NCBI GenBank assembly: GCA_016872515.1
Contig: VGZR01000014.1
Location: forward strand, 1 to 59,914
Length of the DNA stretch: 59,914 nt
Direction: 5' to 3'
DNA from: SAR202 cluster bacterium
GTDB lineage: Bacteria > Chloroflexota > Dehalococcoidia > Lucifugimonadales > VGZR01
This document shows, one piece after another, positions 17,642 through 26,237 of the stretch (position 1 is its first letter; each line of letters begins with the position of its first letter). The notes under the pieces are model-generated. The model was given only the letters and a program-made list of their open reading frames with translations, made no database searches and was not told where the DNA came from. Made by a program: the position numbers and the translations under genes.

Positions 17642-18109
17642 ATGATGCACAGGGGACTCGACATACGCCCGGGACGGATTGGAGACCTGGACACACTGGC
17701 GCGGTTCGCGGTGGCGATGGCCCAAGAGGTGGAAGGCAAGCATCTCGACCCGGCGGTCGTGCGCGCCGGCACGGAGGCGATGCTGCGGTCGAAGGGGAAG
17801 GGGTTCTTCCGCGTGGCGGAGGCGGGCGACCAGATCGTCGGCAGCCTCATGGTGACGTACGAGTGGTCCGATTGGAACAACAAGAACCAGTGGTGGATCC
17901 AGAGCGTGTACGTGGCCCCAAGCTGGCGCCGGAAGGGCGTGTACCGGGCGCTGTACGAGGACCTGGTCAAGGAAGCGAAAGACCGGAGCGACGTGTCCAA
18001 CATCTACCTCTATGCGCATAAGGACAACGTAACGGCCCAGAAGACCTACGCGGCCCTGGGGATGTCGCTCTCCAAGTACCTGATGTACGAACTGGTGCTC
18101 CGGGAGTAA
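17642..18109 (+). CDS. GNAT-family N-acetyltransferase
   Basis: 155 residues with the GNAT fold. The N-terminal strand/helix is IRPGRIGDLDTLARFAVAMAQE. The acetyl-CoA-binding motif A is VYVAPSWRRKGVYRALYEDLVKEAK, and motif B is YLYAHKDNVTAQKTYAALGM. The WWIQSVYV strand before motif A is well kept. The substrate is unknown; small-molecule or protein amines are equally possible. ATG 17642 overlaps a second ATG one codon on. Confidence 0.87.
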   Translation: MMHRGLDIRPGRIGDLDTLARFAVAMAQEVEGKHLDPAVVRAGTEAMLRSKGKGFFRVAEAGDQIVGSLMVTYEWSDWNNKNQWWIQSVYVAPSWRRKGVYRALYEDLVKEAKDRSDVSNIYLYAHKDNVTAQKTYAALGMSLSKYLMYELVLRE

Positions 18110-18173
18110 CCGCCGCCCCCTTTCCACGCCTTAGATCCAGGAGATAGTCTTGTCGCCTCCGGAGGGATTTCCC

Positions 18174-19013
18174 ATGGTGAACGTACCGAAACCCTTAGGC
18201 AACCCAGGGCATATCCTGAAGGGGCGGGTCACCATCGTGACCGGCGGCGGACGCGGCATCGGCCGGGCCATCGCCTTGGCGCTGGCCGAGCAAGGGGCCG
18301 ACGTGGTCGTGACGGCGAGGACCGCGACGGAGATCAACGCGGTGGCTGAAGAAGTGCGGGCGCTCGGGCGGCGGGCCTTGGCCATCCCGACGGACGTGGC
18401 CAGGTCGGCGGATGTGGAGGCGATGGTGGCGCGGACGCTGAAAGAGTTCGGGAAGGTGGACGTGCTGGTGAACAACGCCGGCCAAGTGCTGCACATGCCG
18501 GTGGCGCCGTTCCCGGACGTGACAATGAAGCCGCCGCGGACGGACCGGGAGACCATCACCGGCATGAGCGACGAAGAGTGGCGACGTATCCTCGATGCGA
18601 ACCTGAGCAGCGCCTTCTACTGCTGCCGCGCGGTGGGGCCGCACATGATGTCGCGGCGGTATGGCAAAGTCATCAATATCACCTCCAACAACGGGAAGCA
18701 GGCATACCCGCTGGTGGCGGCGTACAACGCCAGCAAGGCAGGGATGAACATGCTGACGCGGGTGCTGGCGCTTGAGTGGGCGCCGTACGGCATCTGCGTG
18801 AACGCCATCGGCCCAGGCGAGTTCCACACGGCGATGACAGCGCCCGGCTGGGCCGACCCCGTAGCGCACCAGCGCCACCTGGACAACATCCCCCTCCGGC
18901 GCGAGGGAGGCCTCGAGGACATCGGGGCGATGGCCGTGTACTTCGCTGGGCCAGAGTCCGACTACGTCACCGGCCAGGTTATCTACATAGACGGCGGACT
19001 GACGGCACGGTAG
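18174..19013 (+). CDS. SDR-family oxidoreductase
   Basis: 279 residues with TGGGRGIGR cofactor motif, NNAGQVL, and catalytic Tyr184/Lys188 in YNASKAG. The end YVTGQVIYIDGGL is typical. It carries an insertion after the NNAG motif (PVAPFPDVTMKPPRTDRETITG), absent from the first SDR here. I start at ATG 18174 behind GGAGGG; a TTG at 18150 with GGAG is possible. It precedes the phosphotriesterase-like gene by 131 bp and heads the catabolic island. The substrate is unknown. Confidence 0.9.
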   Translation: MVNVPKPLGNPGHILKGRVTIVTGGGRGIGRAIALALAEQGADVVVTARTATEINAVAEEVRALGRRALAIPTDVARSADVEAMVARTLKEFGKVDVLVNNAGQVLHMPVAPFPDVTMKPPRTDRETITGMSDEEWRRILDANLSSAFYCCRAVGPHMMSRRYGKVINITSNNGKQAYPLVAAYNASKAGMNMLTRVLALEWAPYGICVNAIGPGEFHTAMTAPGWADPVAHQRHLDNIPLRREGGLEDIGAMAVYFAGPESDYVTGQVIYIDGGLTAR

Positions 19014-19144
19014 GACCCGCTCCCTTCTCAACGGCGCTGCCATTGACAGGCTCCCAAGCCGCCTGTATGTTTTGCTCCGCATCCAGAGCGGGCCCGCGCT
19101 GAACGGGCCACGGGTGCAGCCACGTGAATCTCTGAGGAGGATCC

Positions 19145-20215
19145 ATGAGCCCAGCCAAGAAGTCGCCTCTTTCCGGCAAGATCCAGACCGTTTTGGGCCC
19201 TATCGAGCCGGACCAACTCGGCATCACCCAGACCCACGAGCACCTGCTGATAGACATGAACTGCTATTTCGAGGCGCCCGATGCGGCCAGCGAGCGGGCG
19301 TGGATCACCGCGGATGTGACGATCGAAAACCTCTCCGGCGCCTACCGCCGGTGGAACTACATGCCGAACGCCGTCCAGCTATTCGATGAGAAGGTGGCTA
19401 TCCAGGAGGTATTGGAGTTCAAGTACGCGGGCGGCAACTCGCTCATGGACACGACGAACATCGGCCTAGCGCGCGACCCGTTGGCCCTGACGCGCATCTC
19501 GCGGGCCACCGGCTTGAACGTCATCATGGGGGCCAGCCACTACGTGCCGGCCTCCTACCCGGCGGACATGGACAAGCGCAGCGAGCAGGCCATCACCGAC
19601 CAGATCATCCGCGACCTGACGGTCGGGGTCGTAGACACGGGCGTGCGGTCTGGCTTCATCGGCGAGGTGGGGAACTTCTGGCCCACCAATCCGACGACCT
19701 TGAAGGTGCTGAGGGCCTCTGCGCACGCGGCCATCGAGACGGGCGCGGCCATCCTCATCCACCCCGGCTACGACCCGGCGTCGCCGCCCCATATCATGGA
19801 GACGCTGACGAAGGCGGGTGCTGACCCAAAGCGCATCATCATGGGACACCTGGACATCTTCGAGTACGACTCCAAGTGGATCAAAGACCTGGCGCAGACC
19901 GGCTGCTACATGGAGTGGGACACCTTCGGGCTGGAGGACACCACGGTGACGGGCGGTAACCTGACCTCGGCCCGTATCGCCAGCGACGTCCAGCGCATGG
20001 AGATCCTGGAGTACGTCATCAGCGAGGGGTTCGGAAACAAGATCGTTATCGCCCACGACGTCTGCACGAAGATGCAGTACACCCGCTACGGCGGGAAGTC
20101 CTACGGCCACATCCTGACGAACATCGTGCCGAGGATGCGCAAGCGCGGCTTCACGGAGAAGCAGATCAACGCCATCCTGGTGGACAACCCGAAGACGGTA
20201 CTGGCCTTCAAGTAG
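19145..20215 (+). CDS. Phosphotriesterase-family metallohydrolase (lactonase/aryldialkylphosphatase-like)
   Basis: 356 residues of the amidohydrolase superfamily, PTE branch. The N-terminal metal pair is HEH (His31 and His33 in THEHLLID). A later ILIHPGYDP segment, GHLDIFEYD and IAHDVCTK supply the remaining metal-binding His and Asp residues. The usual carboxylated lysine is not obvious by eye; SGFIGEVGNF sits where that strand ends and has Glu instead, as in some family members. These enzymes open lactones or hydrolyse organophosphates. GAGGAGG precedes ATG 19145. It is followed by a CocE hydrolase in 44 bp. Confidence 0.85.
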   Translation: MSPAKKSPLSGKIQTVLGPIEPDQLGITQTHEHLLIDMNCYFEAPDAASERAWITADVTIENLSGAYRRWNYMPNAVQLFDEKVAIQEVLEFKYAGGNSLMDTTNIGLARDPLALTRISRATGLNVIMGASHYVPASYPADMDKRSEQAITDQIIRDLTVGVVDTGVRSGFIGEVGNFWPTNPTTLKVLRASAHAAIETGAAILIHPGYDPASPPHIMETLTKAGADPKRIIMGHLDIFEYDSKWIKDLAQTGCYMEWDTFGLEDTTVTGGNLTSARIASDVQRMEILEYVISEGFGNKIVIAHDVCTKMQYTRYGGKSYGHILTNIVPRMRKRGFTEKQINAILVDNPKTVLAFK

Positions 20216-20259
20216 AGGCCAGCTGGAACGAGTTTTCACGAGGAGAGGAAGAAGACACC

Positions 20260-22020
20260 ATGCCCAAGACCTATTCTGTGCGGTTCGACGCCAAGATACC
20301 CGTCCGGATGAGGGACGGGACGACGCTGTACGCGGACGTGCTGCGGCCGGTGGGACGCGGGAAGTTCCCAGCGCTGCTCCAGCGCACCCCGTACGACAGG
20401 ACGAGTCCCATCACCCGCTCGTTCCTCGTGGACGTGAACCGTGCGGCGCAGCGTGGCTACGCCGTGGTCATCCAGGACTGCCGTGGCCGGTTCGCCTCGG
20501 AAGGCGAGTTCCACACGTTCGTCAACGAGATCAATGACGGGTACGACACCGTCGAGTGGACCGCTTCGCAGCCGTGGTGCGATGGCAACGTGGGGATGTT
20601 CGGCGGGTCGTATGTCGGCGCGACGCAGTGGCTGGCGGCCAAGGCGGTGCCGCCGTCGCTCAAGGGCATCGCGCCCGGCGTGACGGCGTCGAACTACCAC
20701 GAGGGCTGGACCTACCAGGGAGGTGCGTTCGAACTCGGCTTCAACTTGACCTGGGCAGCGGGCCTGACCGGCTCCAACTGGGACAACCTCTCCCGCCGCT
20801 ACAAGGGGTTGAACAAGCGCGGGCTGAACAAGATGCTCAACACGATAGACAACCTCGACCCCGCGTTCCGCCACCTGCCGCTCAAGGACCTGCCAGAGTT
20901 GAAGGGCGAGCACACGAAGTACTACTACGCGTGGCTTGATCACCCCGAGTACGACGCCTACTGGCAGAAGCTCTCCATCGAGGAGTCGCACTCCCAGATC
21001 AAGGCGGCGGCGTTCAACTACGGCGGCTGGTACGACATCTTCCTGGGCGGAACGCTCCAGAACTACATCCGGATGAAGAAGATGGGGGCGACGCCCGCCG
21101 CGCGCAAGGGGCAGCGGCTGACCATCGGGCCGTGGGTGCATGGCGGCTCCGCTGTCGAATTCGCCGGCGTGCCGGTCGGCGAGCACTACTTCGGCGTACG
21201 TTCCTACTCGCTGTCCATAGACCTGCATGGCCGCATCCTGCGGTACTACGACCACATCCTCAAGGGGATGGACAATGGCGTGGCCGATGAGAAGCCGGTC
21301 AACATCTTCGTGATGGGCGACGACGTCTGGCGACAGGAGGACGACTGGCCGCTCAAGCGGGCCAAGGACACCCGCTACTACTTCCACAGCCGGGGCAAGG
21401 CGAACACCCTGGCCGGAGACGGGATGCTCAGCACGGAGTCGCCGGGAGGCGAGACCCCTGACGTATTCCTGTACAACCCCATCAACCCCGTGCCGACCAA
21501 GGGCGGCCAGCTCTGCTGCAACGACGCGTACATCAACCCCGGCGCGTTCGACCAGCGCCTCATCGAGACCCGGCCGGACGTGCTCTGCTACTCGACGCCA
21601 CCGCTGTCGCGCGACGTGGAGGTGACCGGGCCGGTCACCGTGACGCTGTACGCCGCCTCGTCGGCTCGAGACACCGACTTCACCGCGAAGCTGGTGGACG
21701 TCGGCCCCGACAACTCCTACGCCCGCAATCTGACCGACGGCATCATCCGCGCCCGCTACCGCAAGGGCGGCAAGGCACAGCTCATCACGCCGGGCGAGGT
21801 GTACGAGTACCAGATAGACCTCTGGGCCACGAGCAACGTGTTCAAGAAGGGGCACCAGATACGGGTCGAGATCTCCAGCAGCAACTTCCCGAGGTTTGAC
21901 CGCAACGCGAACACTGGCAAGCCCAACAACGAGGACCCAGACTTCGTGACGGCGACCCAGACGATCCTGCACGATGCCAAGCACCCGTCGCACATCGTGC
22001 TGCCCATCGTAGCGAAGTAG
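20260..22020 (+). CDS. CocE/NonD-family alpha/beta hydrolase (first of three)
   Basis: 586 residues. An X-Pro dipeptidyl-peptidase (S15) type core starts with VRMRDGTTLYADVLRP and PALLQRTPYDR. The nucleophile elbow is FGGSYVGATQW (Ser117). WVHGG probably holds the catalytic His. A C-terminal jelly-roll domain follows (DVEVTGPVTVTLYAASSARDTDFTAKLVDV, ending HPSHIVLPIVAK). Family members cleave esters, such as cocaine esterase, or acyl amides. Its closest relatives in the window are at 28.8-30.5 and 31.3-33.0 kb. AGGAGAGGAAG precedes ATG 20260. No signal peptide. Confidence 0.92.
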   Translation: MPKTYSVRFDAKIPVRMRDGTTLYADVLRPVGRGKFPALLQRTPYDRTSPITRSFLVDVNRAAQRGYAVVIQDCRGRFASEGEFHTFVNEINDGYDTVEWTASQPWCDGNVGMFGGSYVGATQWLAAKAVPPSLKGIAPGVTASNYHEGWTYQGGAFELGFNLTWAAGLTGSNWDNLSRRYKGLNKRGLNKMLNTIDNLDPAFRHLPLKDLPELKGEHTKYYYAWLDHPEYDAYWQKLSIEESHSQIKAAAFNYGGWYDIFLGGTLQNYIRMKKMGATPAARKGQRLTIGPWVHGGSAVEFAGVPVGEHYFGVRSYSLSIDLHGRILRYYDHILKGMDNGVADEKPVNIFVMGDDVWRQEDDWPLKRAKDTRYYFHSRGKANTLAGDGMLSTESPGGETPDVFLYNPINPVPTKGGQLCCNDAYINPGAFDQRLIETRPDVLCYSTPPLSRDVEVTGPVTVTLYAASSARDTDFTAKLVDVGPDNSYARNLTDGIIRARYRKGGKAQLITPGEVYEYQIDLWATSNVFKKGHQIRVEISSSNFPRFDRNANTGKPNNEDPDFVTATQTILHDAKHPSHIVLPIVAK

Positions 22021-22024
22021 CGGC

Positions 22025-22062
22025 TGTGGGGGCCTCTTTCTGTCCAGAAAGAGGCCCCCACA
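22025..22062. terminator. Strong intercistronic hairpin
   Basis: TGTGGGGGCCTCTTTC (22025-22040) pairs perfectly over 16 bp with 22047-22062, with a 6-nt loop. It starts 4 bp after the CocE stop codon. It lacks a T-run, so it may act as a terminator or as an RNA-stabilising hairpin separating the CocE message from the formamidase genes. Confidence 0.6.
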
Positions 22063-22126
22063 ACTCTCCTGAAAGGCTCCTTAGCTTTCCGGCGATGACG
22101 GCCATCCGCAGAGAGTGAGCTCGGAT

Positions 22127-23092
22127 ATGCAACGCATCACGCGCGACCAGGCGATGGAGTACGTGTTCGACCACCGGCACGCCCCGAAGCTGCGCGTGAA
22201 GCAGGGCGAGCGGTTCGTGGTCGAGACTGAGGACGCCGGCTCGGGGCTGGTCCGGTCGGCGGACATGGCACCGAAGCTGAACGACCTGCCGACGCGCAAG
22301 TTCTTCCCCGCCAAGTCGAACCCCATAGGCGGCCCCATCTTCGTCGAGGGCGCGGAGCGCGGCGACCTGCTCGAAGTGACCATCGAGGCCATCGAGGTGG
22401 ACGCTCAGGGATTCACGTCGTTCCGCCCCGGCCAAGGACCGCTCACCGACTCGGTCCGCTGGGGCGCGCTCACCGAGCCGTACGTCCACATCGTCAAGCA
22501 CCTGCCGGGGCCGAGCGGGACGACCCGCGACGGCAAAGGCGTGTTCAGCAGCAAGGTCACGTGGGACCTGGCGCCGATGATCGGCACCATCGGCACGGCC
22601 CCGGACCGCGAAGTGGAGACCAGCGCCGTGGGCCAAGGCCCGTGGGGCGGGAACATCGACGTCCGCGACATCAAAGAGGGCACAAAGGTCTATCTCAACG
22701 TCTATCATCCCGGCGCGATGCTCTACGTCGGCGACGTCCACGCCAGCCAGGGCGACACCGAATTCTACGGAACTGCCGATGAGACGCGCGGCAACGTCAC
22801 CCTGAGCTGCCGGGTCATCAAGAAGAAGACCATTCCCTTCGTCCGCCTGGTCAAGCCGGACTCCATCGTATCGGTGTACTCCTTCCGCCCACTGGAGGCG
22901 GCTGTGGAGTCGGCCATCGTCAATCTCATGGAGTGGATGGTCTCGGAGTACGGGGTGTCGGAGCGCGATGCATATATGCACGCGTGCATCAACCCGGAGT
23001 TCCGGGTGAACGTCTATCAGATGGTGCGCATCGGACGGCTCCAGTACACCGTTGGTGCCGAGATACCCAAGAAGTACCTGATAGCGAGTTAG
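22127..23092 (+). CDS. Acetamidase/formamidase family protein, copy 1
   Basis: 321 residues of the FmdA/AmdA family, metal-dependent amidases that release ammonia from formamide or acetamide. Hallmarks are NPIGGPIFVEGAERGDLLEV, the HLPGPSGTTRDGKG loop, GPWGGNIDVRDIKEGTKVYL and the VGDVHASQGDTEFYGTADE stretch with probable metal-binding His and Asp. I start at ATG 22127 because both paralogues begin with the same MQRI sequence; GTG 22115 is an alternative. Copy 2 follows in 16 bp. Confidence 0.92.
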   Translation: MQRITRDQAMEYVFDHRHAPKLRVKQGERFVVETEDAGSGLVRSADMAPKLNDLPTRKFFPAKSNPIGGPIFVEGAERGDLLEVTIEAIEVDAQGFTSFRPGQGPLTDSVRWGALTEPYVHIVKHLPGPSGTTRDGKGVFSSKVTWDLAPMIGTIGTAPDREVETSAVGQGPWGGNIDVRDIKEGTKVYLNVYHPGAMLYVGDVHASQGDTEFYGTADETRGNVTLSCRVIKKKTIPFVRLVKPDSIVSVYSFRPLEAAVESAIVNLMEWMVSEYGVSERDAYMHACINPEFRVNVYQMVRIGRLQYTVGAEIPKKYLIAS

Positions 23093-23108
23093 TGCGAGGT
23101 AGAGCGTA

Positions 23109-24077
23109 ATGCAACGCATCACGAAGGCGCAGAGCCTTGTCTATGAGCTAGACCATACCCACAAGCCGTTGCTGCGGGTGAAGCAGGGCGAGAGCTTCGT
23201 CGTGGACACGAATGACGCGCTGTCCGGCTCCATCCGCGAGCCAGCCATGATTAACCGCCTGCACGAAATACCCGAGCTGAGGTTCACGCCGCCGAAAGGG
23301 AACCCCTGCGGTGGGCCGATATACGTCGAGGGGGCCGAACGCGGCGACTCGCTGGAAGTCACCATCGAGCGCATCGTCGTGGACGAACAAGGCTTCACCG
23401 GCTCGTTCCCCGGCGTGGGGCCGCTGGCCGACAGCGTGAAGTGGCAACAGGCCCGCGGTCCATGGATACAGATGGTCAAGCACCTGCCTGGGCCGAGCGG
23501 GACGCGGCACGACGGCAAGGGCGTGCTGAACAGCAAGGTCACGTGGGACTTGGCGCCGATGATTGGGACGCTGGCGACGGCGCCCGACCGCGAGGTGGAG
23601 ACGACGACAGCGGGCCAGGGGCCGTTCGGCGGCAACCTGGACATCCGCGATATCAAAGAGGGCACGAAGGTCTATCTCAACGTCTATCACCCCGGCGGGC
23701 TGCTCTACGTGGGGGACGTCCACGGCTCCCAGGGCGATACGGAGTTCTACGGCACCGCCGACGAGACAGGGGCCGAGGTGACGTTGAGCTGCAAGGTCGT
23801 CAAGAAGAAGACCATCCCCTTCGTCCGGCTGGTCAAGCCAGACTCCATCGTGTCGGTGTACTCATTCAGGCCGCTCGAAGATGCCGTCGAGTCGGCCATC
23901 GTCAACCTCATGGAATGGATGGTCACCGAGTACGGGGTCTCGGAGCGCGAGGCGTACATGCACGCGTGCATCAACCCAGAGTTCCGTGTGAACGTCTATC
24001 AGATGGTGCGGGCCGGGCGGCTCCAATACACCGTCGGGGCCGAGATTCCCAAGAGATACCTGGTGCCAAGCGCCTAA
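23109..24077 (+). CDS. Acetamidase/formamidase family protein, copy 2
   Basis: 322 residues, a clear paralogue of the preceding gene. The same order of motifs is kept: NPCGGPIYVEGAERGDSLEV, HLPGPSGTRHDGKG, GPFGGNLDIRDIKEGTKV, GSQGDTEFYGTADE. Large stretches are almost identical, for example KKKTIPFVRLVKPDSIV, so the duplication is fairly recent or under strong constraint. It differs mostly in the first 60 residues and in the 100-120 loop, which may tune the substrate. It lies 16 bp after copy 1 and is probably cotranscribed. Confidence 0.92.
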   Translation: MQRITKAQSLVYELDHTHKPLLRVKQGESFVVDTNDALSGSIREPAMINRLHEIPELRFTPPKGNPCGGPIYVEGAERGDSLEVTIERIVVDEQGFTGSFPGVGPLADSVKWQQARGPWIQMVKHLPGPSGTRHDGKGVLNSKVTWDLAPMIGTLATAPDREVETTTAGQGPFGGNLDIRDIKEGTKVYLNVYHPGGLLYVGDVHGSQGDTEFYGTADETGAEVTLSCKVVKKKTIPFVRLVKPDSIVSVYSFRPLEDAVESAIVNLMEWMVTEYGVSEREAYMHACINPEFRVNVYQMVRAGRLQYTVGAEIPKRYLVPSA

Positions 24078-24296
24078 GACGGGTGATGCGGGTTGAGATG
24101 ATGTACTTGCAGATACACGGCGCGTCTCTCTGTCATTCTGGAGGGAGGGCCGGCGAAATCGGCCCGACCGAAGAATCTGGCTGGGTGCTGGGGCACGTCT
24201 ATTGTTTTGAGCAGCCACATGACCACAACTCGCCTGTGCGATACAGATAGGGCAATCTAGCATCACGCATCTTGATGGCAAGAGAGGAGGAGCGTC

Positions 24297-25259
24297 ATGC
24301 AGCGGATCAAGAAGGCGGACAGCCTGGTGTTCGAGCTCGACCCCAAACAACCCCCGAAGTTGCGGGTGAAGCAGGGCGAAAGCTTCGTCGTGGAAACCAA
24401 CGACTCCTTCGCAGGGAAGATGACAGAGCCTGGAATCGTTGACCGGCTGAGCGAGCTCCCCGAGCTGCACTACCTCCCGGTCAAGGCGAACCCCGTGGCC
24501 GGGCCCATCTACGTCGAGGGCGCCGAGCGCGGCGACCTCCTCGAAGTGACCATCGAGAAGATCGTGGTGGGCAGCGAGGGTTGGACCGCCTCACTGCCTG
24601 GCATCGGCCCGCTGGGCGACTCCCACAGGTTCGCCGAGGCGCGCGGGCCGTGGGTGCGCGTCATCAAGCATCTGCCTGGGCCAAGCGGGACGACCCGCGA
24701 CGGCAAGGCCAGCTACGATGGCAAGGTCTTGTGGGACCTCTCGCCCATGTTGGGCGTGGTGATGGTCGCGGCAGACCGCGAGGTGGAGACGCCGGTGGTC
24801 GGTCAGGGGCCCTTCGGCGGCAACCTGGACATCCGCGACGTCAGGGAAGGGACCAGGGTCTTCCTGAACGTGTACCATCCAGGCGGGCTGCTCTACATCG
24901 GGGACGCCCACGGCTCCCAAGGCGACACTGAATTCTACGGTGACGCCGACGAGACGAACGCGGAGGTCACGGCCTCCTGCCGGGTCATCAAGAGGAAGAC
25001 CATCCCATTCATCCGGCTGGAGAAGCCAGACTCCATCGTGTCCGTGTATTCCTTCCGCCCGCTTGAGGACGCCGTGGAGCAGGCCGTCATCGGCTTGATG
25101 GAGTGGATGATGGAGTACGGGGTGTCCGAGCGGGACGCGTACATGCACATGTGCCTGAACCCCGACTTCCGGGTGAACGTGTACCAGATGGTGAAACTGG
25201 GGCGGCTCCAGTACACCGTCGGCGCCGAGATGCCGAAGAAGTACCTAAGGCCAAGCTAA
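24297..25259 (+). CDS. Acetamidase/formamidase family protein, copy 3
   Basis: 320 residues, the most divergent of the three. Motifs NPVAGPIYVEGAERGDLLEV, HLPGPSGTTRDGKA, GPFGGNLDIRDVREGTRV and GSQGDTEFYGDADE are kept. AGGAGGAG stands before ATG 24297. The 219 bp before it hold no gene. It is followed in 15 bp by an F420-type oxidoreductase, so this copy probably shares a transcript with that gene. Confidence 0.92.
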   Translation: MQRIKKADSLVFELDPKQPPKLRVKQGESFVVETNDSFAGKMTEPGIVDRLSELPELHYLPVKANPVAGPIYVEGAERGDLLEVTIEKIVVGSEGWTASLPGIGPLGDSHRFAEARGPWVRVIKHLPGPSGTTRDGKASYDGKVLWDLSPMLGVVMVAADREVETPVVGQGPFGGNLDIRDVREGTRVFLNVYHPGGLLYIGDAHGSQGDTEFYGDADETNAEVTASCRVIKRKTIPFIRLEKPDSIVSVYSFRPLEDAVEQAVIGLMEWMMEYGVSERDAYMHMCLNPDFRVNVYQMVKLGRLQYTVGAEMPKKYLRPS

Positions 25260-25274
25260 GACAGGGAGACAGAC

Positions 25275-26156
25275 GTGAATTTCGTTCTCATCTACCCGAA
25301 CATGAAGGGCTACTGCAACGGGGCGCTGGCGTCCTACGTAGCGGCCGAGGCCGAACAGCAAGGGTTCAACACCTTCTTGGTGTGGGACCACTACGGCTTG
25401 CCCATCGGGCCTGACACGGTGGACTGCTGGAGCCTACTGTCCTACGTGGCGGGCAAGACCTCGGCCATCAAGCTGGGCACGTGCGTGACGCCCATCCCGT
25501 TCCGGCCTCCGGCGCAGCTGGCCAAGGTGGTGGCGACGCTGGACGTGCTGTCAGGGGGAAGGGTCATCCTGGGCGTCGGCGCCGGCTGGCACCAGCCCGA
25601 GTTCGACTCCTTCAGCCAGTGGGACCCCATCAAGGTGCGGGTGGACAAGACCATCGAGGGCGTCGAGCTGATGATAAAGCTCTGGACGGAGGACGTGGTC
25701 AACTTCCAGGGGCAGTACTACCAGTGCACCGGCGACCAGACGCAGATCTCGCCGAAGCCCGTGCAGAAGCCGTACCCGCCGCTGTGGTTCGGCGTGAAGG
25801 GCGAACGGATGATGCGCCTGGCGGCCCAGTATGGCGACGGATGGATCCCCGGGCTCGTCACGCCGCGCGAGTACCAAGACGGCATGGATAAGCTGCGGGC
25901 ACACCGCCGCGAGATGAAGATTAAGAAGGAGATGAAGGGCGCCATCCAGATATTCAACGCGCCGATGGACGTCCTCGACCCCGGAGGGTCCGTCTCGTAC
26001 CACAACCGCTGCACCGACCCGAAGATGTACCTGAAGGCTGTCGAGGACTACGCGGCGGCCGGCTGCGACTACCTGGGCCTGGTGTGGTCGTACCCGCCAG
26101 ACGAACTCCTGACCAGGCTGCGTTGGTTCAAGAAAGAGGTCATGGCGAAGGTCTAG
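25275..26156 (+). CDS. LLM-class (luciferase-like) F420- or flavin-dependent oxidoreductase
   Basis: 293 residues of a bacterial-luciferase-type TIM barrel. The N-terminus has EAEQQGFNTFLVWDHYGLP. Middle motifs are KLGTCVTPIPFRPPAQLAKVVATLDVLSGGRVILGVGAGW, the cofactor-binding strand region, and PKPVQKPYPPLWFGVKGERMMRLAAQYGDGW. The gene uses a GTG start behind AGGGAGA and lies 15 bp after formamidase copy 3. Enzymes of this class mono-oxygenate or reduce small organic molecules with F420 or FMN; which one is used cannot be told by eye. Confidence 0.9.
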   Translation: MNFVLIYPNMKGYCNGALASYVAAEAEQQGFNTFLVWDHYGLPIGPDTVDCWSLLSYVAGKTSAIKLGTCVTPIPFRPPAQLAKVVATLDVLSGGRVILGVGAGWHQPEFDSFSQWDPIKVRVDKTIEGVELMIKLWTEDVVNFQGQYYQCTGDQTQISPKPVQKPYPPLWFGVKGERMMRLAAQYGDGWIPGLVTPREYQDGMDKLRAHRREMKIKKEMKGAIQIFNAPMDVLDPGGSVSYHNRCTDPKMYLKAVEDYAAAGCDYLGLVWSYPPDELLTRLRWFKKEVMAKV

Positions 26157-26188
26157 ACCGCGGGCGCAGTTTCCCGGCAGGCAGACGA

Positions 26189-26220
26189 GGGTCGTCCCGA
26201 TAAATCGGGGCGCCCCTGCC
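26189..26220. repeat. Imperfect hairpin, member of a dispersed intergenic repeat
   Basis: GTCGTCCCGAT, aa, ATCGGGGCGCCCCTGCC lies between convergent genes. It resembles the perfect hairpin at 33070-33105 (core CGTCCCGAT / ATCGGGACG). It probably forms a bidirectional terminator-like structure. Confidence 0.5.
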
Positions 26221-26237
26221 GTTCCCCACAAGCATCG

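Noticed and set aside
20236-21993. Long open frame antisense to the first CocE gene
   Set aside because: It is rich in Arg, Val and His with no known motif, and mirrors the codon bias of the real gene on the other strand. Similar long shadows elsewhere were rejected for the same reason.
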